A stretch of DNA of 64,000 nucleotides from Gigaspora rosea (taxonomy: Eukaryota; Glomeromycota; Glomeromycetes; Diversisporales; Gigasporaceae). The stretch is from NCBI GenBank assembly GCA_003550325.1, contig QKWP01000588.1, positions 84,415 to 148,414 of the forward strand. The letters run 5' to 3'. The notes beneath the pieces are model-generated. The model saw only the letters and a list, made by a program, of their open reading frames with translations, was not told the DNA's origin and ran no database searches. How positions within the stretch are numbered: position 1 is the first letter of the stretch; the number at the start of each line of letters is the position of its first letter. A program made the translations under genes and the position numbers. This document shows, in pieces, positions 56,130-64,000 of the stretch.

Positions 56130-56990
56130 GTAGTCCAATAGGCTTTTTTTAAAAATCATCTTCACCCTCCACATGATTAGTAAATACTTACAAGTTTGTT
56201 TATAGTAGGTTAGGGTTAGGATGGATGCCAGTTAGGGTTTGGGTTTAGGTTATTATATAGTAAAATCGCTCAAGAAAGACTTTTTGTTAGTTCATAAAAG
56301 TGGTACTAGTATCTATACAAACTTTTGAAAAGGAAGCTTTTTTTTTGACAAAAGAGATGTTTTGAACCGTTTTATAATAAACATAGCAGATGATCTATGG
56401 ACAGTTCTTGGAGACAGATAAAATCACATGAATAGTTAGTTAGAGTTAGAGTGTTTTAGTAATATCATATGAATTGCACTGTCCTTACTGTCTGTAAGAA
56501 CTGTCTATAGATCCTCTAATGCTACAGACATAGTATACACGTGACTTATTGACACAGCAGTGGCCTGAGTTAAAGTTAGGTTAACATGTATTTTAGGTAA
56601 TGCCAGTCATTGCTGTGTCTATAAGTCACATGTTGCTAGGTCAGTAACAATTCCCATAACTTTCAAAATATTATCTACCTCATTATCGCCATCAAAAATT
56701 CACCCCCACATGATTAATGACCAATAAAAGATCATAATTTGATGTAATATAACACGATCAGGAAAATTTAAAACAAATGTCTCAAAACATCTCTTTTGTC
56801 AAAAAAAGCTTATTTCTCAAAAGTTGCATAAGAAACCATTTTATTTAACTAAAGAAAAGTTTTTTTTGAGCGATTTTACTATATAACAATCTAAACCCAA
56901 CTCATAACTGAGCACTCACCCTAACTCTAACCTAACATAAACAAACTTGAAAGAATTTTTGGCACAGATCACGTGAGGGTGTAGTGATAC
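56130..56990. repeat. Series of nested and adjacent palindromes
   Basis: Outer arms: CACCCTC.ACATGAT / ATCACGTGAGGGTG with ~200 bp of matching sequence inside (GTTTGTTTATAGTAGGTTAG vs its inverse near 56930; AGAGATGTTTTGA vs TCAAAACATCTCT). Inner hairpin 1: GATCTATGGACAGTTCTTGG (56392) with its inverse ending 56515. Inner hairpin 2: GTGACTTATTGACACAGCAG (56541) with its inverse ending 56632. Confidence 0.75.
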
Positions 56991-56994
56991 TAGG

Positions 56995-57041
56995 ATAGAT
57001 CAAAATACTGGACATATCATATAACCAGTATTTTGACCTAT
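56995..57041. repeat. 17-bp stem hairpin
   Basis: ATAGATCAAAATACTGG and CCAGTATTTTGACCTAT around a 13-base loop. Confidence 0.8.
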
Positions 57042-58434
57042 AAAATTATAGTATACAAGTGTCTGTGGGGCACCGGCGGCACCCCTTTCATGCTTCAAAT
57101 TATATTATTATTAAAAATTTTATAAAATGCGCATGATACCGAATGATAAAAAATTTTTTTGTAATTTTTATCTTTATTATTGATAATACATCCAAATAAA
57201 AATACTACATATTGATTCTTAATCAGATTTTGCCTACATATATAAATTTTACAAATTAGATAATTGTAAACTTTATCGTTGCTTATTTTATATAATTTGA
57301 GAATATTCTAGCACCTGACCCATGGCTCTGCCACGGAAGCTTTGTATAAAACTTTAAAACTTTAGTTAAAATCTGTAAATTCGCGTAAATAATATTCATA
57401 AATATGCTGAGTTAGTTTGCATTGGATCGTTACAAAGAAATTTTGTTACTGAACATTCTATTAACCACAGTATATAGTTAAGATTTATACACTCACATAT
57501 GAAATTAGTAGAGCAGACAGGACATTTGTGACTGCAGGATAATTTTATTTTGTTTGATTGATTTCCAATTACGATGCACAATGTCATGTTTTCCAAGTAC
57601 AGAATTTGTATTAGTATTTACCAACCGTAACACATTTCTTAACAATTATATTTTCTCATAATGAATTTGAATTATGATAATGTCCATGATTATAACTTGC
57701 TCATCAATATATTAGTTAACATTTTGATTACAGGTTATATAACTAATCAAAAGCGTTAAAGTACTAAATTGATTATTTAGCTATATTAGTTTTAGCACAC
57801 GATTGCTTTTTGAACATAACTGTGATTTTATTTTATTAGTTGGTAGATCGACATAAAACTATGAATTGCTGAGAAAATTAGTTGGTTATTAGATAATCTG
57901 TAAGGCAAAAAATTTCAACCAAAAATTCTAGAAATCAATCATCTACTTATTTGGTTGAATGTAATTTTTTTTGATATTTGCGAATTATTTTCAATATTTT
58001 TTTTATTGATCTTATGTTTTATCTATCGCGGGGCATTTGTCGTGTTCTTGCATTTGCCCTTATTTTTGAACTTGAAATCATTATACAAAACATTTTCAAA
58101 TTTGTGAACTTTTCTTAGCTCGCAATCAAACAACCAAAGTAAATTTTGCAAATTCACTTTCACGAATATGGTTTGTTTAAGGGTGTTAATAATGGTGTTA
58201 AAAAATATGATAATAAATAATTAATTGAATGTTACAATAATTACTTCAACCATGATAATTGTTATAATTATCTTAAGTATTTCTGTTAGTTTTCCACATT
58301 CATCACATTTTTCGGATACAACCAGTCAAAAATGTTAAAGCGAACAACCCAGAATTGAAGTATATAGATAGATTAGAATGTTAATCATATTTATTTCATG
58401 TTTAATTTTTCTATATAAAATTTTGATGGGATAA
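57042..58434. other. Gene-free interior of the 55830-58520 element
   Basis: AT-rich; short open frames have no family. The CTCCTTTCATGC/GGCACC patch at 57065-57090 is locally GC-rich but otherwise unexplained. Confidence 0.4.
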
Positions 58435-58916
58435 AATGTGCATGATTCGGAAACATGCGCATTAATGCGCATTCATACGCATGATTGAAGAATCATGTGC
58501 ATGCATGAAACCCATCTCTAGTCAGTAGGTAATGCAAAATGCAAATTAACTTTGCATGGCCTAATCATACAAACATTAAAACGAACAGAATTAAACTTTA
58601 TATTGTGTTTACACTTGAAATACAATTGTTAAAATGAACTGAATTAAATCTCATACAGCTATAGTGCCTAATTACCAAATAAAAGGCTCTTATATTGCCC
58701 GAATGGTCTGGAACCCACTTGTACTTATCAATAACTAAGCAAGCAATAATATATTGATCTATAAAAAGGATAATCTTATAGTAATTTGATTCCAATGATC
58801 AGACGCAATCAGAATATTAAACAGAAAATACTCACATCTGCGACAAATTGAATATTTATTCCACAAAATCCAATTTTGCATTTGACAAACTTCCCAAATC
58901 ACCGCGGCTTCTGATA

Positions 58917-59051
58917 GGGGTCGTTTAAAGTGTTGTGCAATCACGTGATATAAGGCCAATCAAATTGTTTGTTTTGACTAACTTTAACCTGAACTAACCC
59001 TTAACAAAATAGTCAAAAACATATGATGCACAACGCTTTAAACGGTTCCTT
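58917..59051. mobile_element. Small MITE (CGTTTAAAG.GTTGTGCA ends)
   Basis: GGGGTCGTTTAAAGTGTTGTG on the left and TGCACAACGCTTTAAACGGT on the right are inverted copies; about 135 bp. TGATA/CGATA lies near each side but no clean duplication. Confidence 0.65.
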
Positions 59052-59111
59052 CCGATAATCAAAGAAATTTGTATACCAATAGTCACTTTAAAGGTACTAC
59101 ATTGCATCGAC

Positions 59112-59287
59112 ATTTGCTTCACTAGCAAGCTTATTTTACAGATGAGTTCATTTCATAATTAACCAATAACTCATATACCTTGGTTCTACATTTAATTCTA
59201 ATGATAATGATTAGAATTACTTTGCAAAATGAGGCGTCAGTACTAAATTGATCATCTGTAAAATAAGCTTATTAGTAAAACAAATGA
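59112..59287. repeat. Fold-back repeat (~176 bp)
   Basis: ACTAGCAAGCTTATTTTACA and TGTAAAATAAGCTTATTAGT are inverted, extended by CATTTG/CAAATG outside and GATGA/TCATC inside. An internal CTAATGATAATGATTAG hairpin is present. Confidence 0.75.
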
Positions 59288-59539
59288 CAGTAAAATGTGA
59301 TGCCTTCGAGGTGAATGCAGGTAAGTTGACCAAGGCAGGACGAAAATAGTTACTAAGCAAAAGACGAACCCAAGATCAAAAAAAAAAACCCCAGAAAAAT
59401 CTCATGAACAATGAAGCCGTGATGAAAATGCCAAATTCCAAGTTTGTATTTCATCATTTTTGGAATTTTTTTTTTTTAAATTTCTCAGTCATATAACCGA
59501 GGCGCAGTTGGCGCTCTTTATTAAGACTATCACAATTTT

Positions 59540-62500
59540 ACATGTTTTTAACTACATTAAATTTTAAGGCACTATAAACTCGTTTTATTTTGGGGGATTT
59601 CTCTTCCAGATTGAAATGTAACTGCCGGAGTTCTTTTTTGAGCTGGAACTCAGCTTGCTGTATGGCTCCGGTTTTTGATATTATCTCTCCACCCCATTTG
59701 GCTTTTGCGAATAAGCACCATATCTTGTATATTACCTGAATATGAAGCCACTGTGCGGCTTGTTGTTTCATCTTTTCTTTTATGTTACCGGCTTCGAGTG
59801 CTTCTTAGGAGGTGAATGGGGGATCATACCCGCTATAATATCCATCATCTTATAGGCTACTTGCCATATTTCTTTACTCATATCACATTCAATTGCGAAA
59901 TGCTTAATGGTTTGTCTGGTTTTAACACACCATATGCAATCGCCTCTGTGTTCAGGGTCTAGGTATCATGTTCGGTACCCAAAAGGTAGGGCCCCATGGT
60001 GCAGCCGCCAGCAAATGTCTAGTTTTTTGTTAATGTGTTCTTTTGTTTTTAGCCAACTAAAATTGTCCGGTTGGTTGTTATCCAAAGTTACGTTGATTCC
60101 ACATCTTATTGCATTTAATCGCCGTACTATCCATTTTACTGACATCTCCTGACCGTTTGTTTTGCCAATTATCAAATCTTCCAGAGACCACAGCCAGTTA
60201 CTCGTCGATGAAATATCCCCGCTTAATTTTATCCAAGTGTGTATGTGTCCCCTCCATTCTTTCGGCCAGGCCTTCTTACTGACTAGGGTTGACTTTAGTG
60301 CTTGCATAACACTTAGATTCCTTTTGGACTTAATTTCTCCTGAAATTGCGTTTCTTTTGTGACAGGCCCAGGTAGCACTGCTTGTGCACAAACGCTTCCA
60401 AATCATTATGAGTCGTGCATTTAACATGTTCCGAACAGTGTTTAAAATTCAGATCTAAAACTATATGCACAGCACGCAAGAATTGAAAAGGTTTTGAGTT
60501 TTCATGCACATATATTTTTATCACACATGTCCTCATAATATTTGCTGCCATAAAATGTGAATTCACTCTTTAATTATATTAATATTGAAGGAGTAAAATC
60601 TATTTCAAGTGCACTTTGTAAAATACTATAATTACCTCTTTGAATCTTAGTAGCAATATGATTTCTGATAAAGGTGCAAAAATATTAGCTGATTCGCTTT
60701 GTAAAAATACTCAATTCAGCATCAACTCTAATAATTAAAATAAAAATGATCTGTAATATCATACTTAGTATGTTCCTGGTTTTAGCATGACTGCATTGCA
60801 CAGCTACCCTAATCCATTTCTGTCTACTTACAAACATTTACTATTGATTATTCATATATTACTGTATTATTTATAGAAATAGCGATAGTAATTGCTTAAA
60901 TTAGAAAAGTAGCAGATTTGCTAATTACAAATTATCATTATATCTAATATCGTTAATATATATTATTAATATATTTTGTGCATTGAAATTTAAAGTTCTC
61001 TCATGCATATAATTTTTTGTGCATAAAAATTTAAAATTTTTTGTTGCGCATAACTTTTTGTGCATTATTTTTTATAAAATTTTAGGTGCACATTTGTGCA
61101 CTTAACTTGTTAAAATTTTATGCGCATAAAAATATATATGTGCACATGTGCATCGTGTGCATGCCAATTTTAAACACTAGTTCCGGATGACAGGAGCACC
61201 CAATCCGCCTTCGTCTGTGTTCTTTTGAAATATGGCATATTTGGGGAGGAACTTGGATTTATGTTTTATCCAGTTTGAAATGAGGTCATTAATCGCAGAT
61301 ATGTGTTTTCTTTTAGGAGGAAGAATGTAGGCGGCATACCACATTCTAGAAAGAACCAGGGACTTGGCCAACATTATTTTTCCTTTAAACGAGAGATTCC
61401 ACGCATTTAATTTTTCTATCTGAGCCTTTATTTTGTTAATAATTTCCTCCTAAAGTCCTTTCTTTAGAGAGCCATCTCTCAAAACTTCAAAGCCAAGAAT
61501 TTTGAAGAAGGTTTGTTCAGGGACCTTCTCGTAAAGTTCTTTCTCTGGTAAGTTTACAACTTCTGCAGAGGGTGTAAGTGGGACTAGTTTAGTTTTTTTT
61601 TTGTTTATTCTGGCATTTGAAGCTTTCTCATAGTCTTCAAGCACTTTAATTGAGGTTTCCCAGTCTGAACGAGTGCCAATTCCCAGGGAATGGTCATCAG
61701 CGTATGCTGTAAGTTTGAAAGAACAATGTGGCCCCAAGGGTATACCCCTGATTTCTTATCGATCTGCAATAGAAGCGGTTCATATACAAGTATGTAGAGC
61801 AAGGGAGAGAGGTGATCCCTTTGTCTCACCCCCCCGCCCCACTATGAATGGAGAAGATATAGAACCATTTCCAATGATATGGGCCATTTGGTTTTTAAAA
61901 AGGTTTTTTATTAATTCTATAATTCTCTTGTCGAATTTCATATTCTCCATTATGAGGGCTAAGAATTCATGGTTAACTCTGTCGAAAGCTTTAGCCTGGT
62001 CGATCAGTAGGATCCAATGTTGAATGGTTGAGTCACGTGAGTTTCGTAGTGTGGTCATTATATCCATGGCGGCATCGACTATGAACCTGCCCTTTATAAA
62101 ACCCTGTTGGTGTTTAGGTATAATTGCCCTACATATTTCATTCATTTTGTCTGTGAGAATTTTCATAAAGATTTTAGCGTCCTCGTTGATCATTAAGATG
62201 GCGCCAATTTTTAACTAGAGATAGATTCTCCTCCTTTTTAGGTATTAGCGTAATTAGGCTCTTGTGCCAGGATATTGGCATGGAGCCTCCTTCTAAGACC
62301 TTGTTGAACACCTTCACTAAGACCGGGTTACTGTTTCATTTGTAAGCTTGTAGAACTCGTAGGTGAGCCTGTCTGTTCCGGGAGATTTGTTATTAGGAAG
62401 AGAGCAAATAACCTGTGAAACTTCCTCTGCAGTTATGGGTTTATGCATGTTATTGTTCATTGTATCTGTGATCATGGGGAGATCCTTTACAAACTTTTCT

Positions 62501-63680
62501 GCTTCCAATCTATCCATGGGACATTTTTTGAATTTCCGTTGTTAGGAACATTGATCTCATCTAGTTTGTTTTGATTTTGTCTCGACTTGTATCTTGCGTA
62601 AAAATACTTTGTCGACTTTTCACCTTTTTCGATCCATCTGGTCTTGGACCTGAGAAGCTATTTGTCTGTGAGATCAGAATTTCTTCCTCAATGAGATTCG
62701 TCAAGTTTGTTATTTGTTCATCTAAGTGTATCTATCCTGAATTTTTGGACCAGGCTATTTTTAAGTACATCAACTTTTTGTGGAGTCCTTCTAGCTTTGT
62801 CTCCGTAGACTTTGATTTGCGGAAGGCTCTGATTATTGACTGAATGTTCAGTTTGCAACCATCTCAGTCTTGTATGGATGCGGGGTCCTCAATTTCCTCT
62901 ATAACTTCTTGACTCAACCTGACATTCCGAAAGCAATTTTTGTCGAACCGCCACTGCACACTATGTCTCTTGATTGGTCCAAAGGAAAGCGAACACTCTA
63001 CCAAAAGGTGGTCAGAGTTGCCAAAGCGAGTTTTAACGCCAGAAATATTATGTCTAAAGTTCCTGTCTATGAAGATGTAGTCTATGCAAGTTCCCATTCT
63101 GCCGTTGTTTCTGGTATTTTGGAAATAAGTCAGAAATGGGGTTTCTTCTGAAAAATCATTTGCATTGTGGAAATTTTCCATCTTTTTTTGTAAAGTCTTT
63201 CTAGTGGGATCGTGCTGTTGTGGAGCTTAGCTGACTCTATTTTTGTCAGCGGAGATATTGGTATTGAAGTCACCTCTGACGATTTCTAATAATTCTTTCT
63301 CTCTTGGTGGTGACCAATCTTCAAAGAATTGATTCTATTTTTTGGGCATGGAGGTGCATACACATTTGTTATCCTACATGTCCTCCTCTGGTAATGTATC
63401 TTAACCATTATCACTCTGTTATCGTGAGAAATTTGAGAATCTATAAATTCGATTTTTTTGTTTCTGCTAAGATGGCAGTCTTACTAGACCAAATGGAAGT
63501 GTACTGCCATTGATGACTTAAAAAGTCTCTAAGCTTTGTGTCCTTCAAATTAGTTTCTTGCAACATAATAATGTCTAAATTATACGATTTTAGGAGAATG
63601 AATGTATTTTGTCTCTTATTTGCATTAATTAGTCCTTTTACGTTGAGCATAGCTAATTTTATCTTTTGATTAACAGACAT
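59540..63680 (-). pseudogene. LINE ORF2-like protein: endonuclease, reverse transcriptase, zf-RVT
   Basis: From 63680 downward: APE endonuclease start (KLAMLNVKGLINANKRQ, catalytic Glu in MLQETNL at ~63560), the CIDYIFID and SDHLLVE motifs (~63080, ~63020); then RT: NNKSPGTDRLTYEFYK (~62390), HQQGFIKGRFIVDAA (~62110), WILLIDQAKAFDRVNHEFL (~62010), worn RQ.DHLSPLLYILV (~61825), and YADD in TAYADDHSLGIG (~61700). A GFEVLRDGSL thumb part follows; after the MITE, a tail with a C..C...H...C finger (HRGDCIWC, TIKHFAIECD, ~59945-59880). Frame changes near 63440, 62864, 62520, 62317, 61780, 61440 and 59960, so it is inactive. It would normally copy its RNA into nicked genomic DNA. Confidence 0.88.
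60436..61179. mobile_element. hAT-type MITE inside the LINE
   Basis: 744 bp; ends CAGTGTTTAAAATT and, inverted, TAGTGTTTAAAATT. Flanks GTTCCGAA (60428-60435) and GTTCCGGA (61180-61187) match 7 of 8. TGTGCATAA/GTGCACA words are repeated many times in the last 200 bp. Removing it restores the LINE frame (GAPVIRN joins NMLNARLIMIW). Confidence 0.9.
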
Positions 63681-64000
63681 ATGTACGTAAAAGGTATGAA
63701 CCCTTTTGGGTCAGATATGGTTCGAGAGAACCCGTTCTCTTATATCGCTATAGGAGGACATTTTTACGTGGAACTGCTTAGTTGTACCATTATTTACGTT
63801 TCTTGTAAGAGTCGGACGTTTATAGGCGACTATAGGACCCCAAACAATCTATATGAGGTTATATTTAAGCATCATAGTAAAAATTTTTTTGGTTAGCAGT
63901 TTTGTTTTGGTAATATAAACTATATTTCAAACATTAGATAAAACTTTTATCCAATTTTACTTTTTTTTGAAATACAATTTTCTTTAAAAAAAAAAAAAAA
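63681..64000. other. Window end, possible LINE 5' region
   Basis: Mixed composition with GGGTCAGATATGGTTCGAGA and a GC-richer stretch to 63850, then A/T runs. It may be the LINE 5' UTR, but nothing confirms it. Confidence 0.3.

Larger units (their letters stand above)
55830..58520. mobile_element. Probable hAT-type non-autonomous element with GCATGC arrays
   Basis: Ends TAGAGATGGG and inverted CCCATCTCTA with CATGCAC next to each. Subterminal DNA is packed with GCATGCATGC (55855-55960) and GCGCAT/ATGCATG (58435-58510). TAGAG fits hAT ends, but flanking 8-mers (ATTGGTTA, GTCAGTAG) do not match, so the call rests on ends and arrays alone. Interior 2.5 kb has no gene but holds nested palindromes. 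Confidence 0.55.
59467..63680 (-). mobile_element. LINE (APE-type non-LTR retrotransposon), with poly(A) end
   Basis: The - strand element ends in an A-run at 59468-59480, preceded by an AATAAA signal at about 59515-59520. It runs past the first recognisable codons at 63680; the 5' end may lie between 63680 and 64000. Split by a hAT MITE at 60436-61179. No target duplication established. Confidence 0.85.

Noticed and set aside
55830..58520. Confirmed hAT element
   Set aside because: Ends fit, but no 8-bp target duplication, so kept only as probable.
61673..62218. Two + strand frames over the reverse transcriptase
   Set aside because: Shadows of the - strand LINE, which has RT motifs.
1..64000. 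tRNA or rRNA genes
   Set aside because: No cloverleaf with conserved TTCGA loop or rRNA core sequence was recognised by eye; a tRNA scan would be needed to exclude weak ones.

Overview
This is AT-rich eukaryotic DNA with short spliceosomal introns (GTAAGT/GTATGT donors, mostly 60-330 bp), three conserved nuclear genes and a very heavy load of decayed transposons. Gene content and repeat types (FAR1-type MULEs, hAT, Helitron, LINE, Sel1, kinase and histidine-kinase relics) suggest an early-diverging filamentous fungus, most likely an arbuscular mycorrhizal fungus (Glomeromycotina, Rhizophagus-like). That assignment is inference from style of content; no marker gene here proves it.

Layout. 1-7 kb: two intact genes on the + strand, a sterol delta8-delta7 isomerase (EBP family, 3 exons) and an ankyrin-DIL domain protein (4 exons). 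7-18 kb: repeats, including a fold-back cluster, a degenerate ~150-bp satellite, a broken MULE with FAR1, DDE and SWIM domains, and a GC-rich inverted-repeat element. 18-26 kb: a histidine-kinase relic and a broken Helitron on the - strand, split by a hAT-type MITE. 25.8-34.9 kb: kinase, Sel1 and MULE fragments, an exon-like tandem array carrying a hAT MITE, and a TTAA-flanked element. 35.0-39.0 kb: an apparently intact seven-exon DNA2 nuclease-helicase gene with MITEs in two introns. 39-43 kb: dispersed repeats, a pogo/Tigger-type MITE, a Sel1 relic and a second copy of the hAT MITE. 43.9-48.2 kb: a whole hAT transposon with an 8-bp target duplication and dead transposase. 48.5-55 kb: a MULE relic, then a whole MULE with TIRs and a 9-bp target duplication. 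55-59.5 kb: tandem repeats and nested palindromes, no genes. 59.5-63.7 kb: an APE-type LINE on the - strand, split by another hAT MITE.

The three host genes act separately (sterol synthesis, probable myosin-V-like cargo or scaffold function, DNA replication and repair); nothing suggests an operon or a shared pathway. The strongest new structure lies in the mobile elements. Several hAT-type elements have verifiable 8-bp duplications and dense element-specific subterminal motif arrays. One MITE sits exactly at the 5' splice site of a DNA2 intron and duplicates the donor. Three single-N positions each lie next to repeated sequence; two of them join a longer and a shorter version of the same locus, so those apparent tandem duplications should not be taken at face value.
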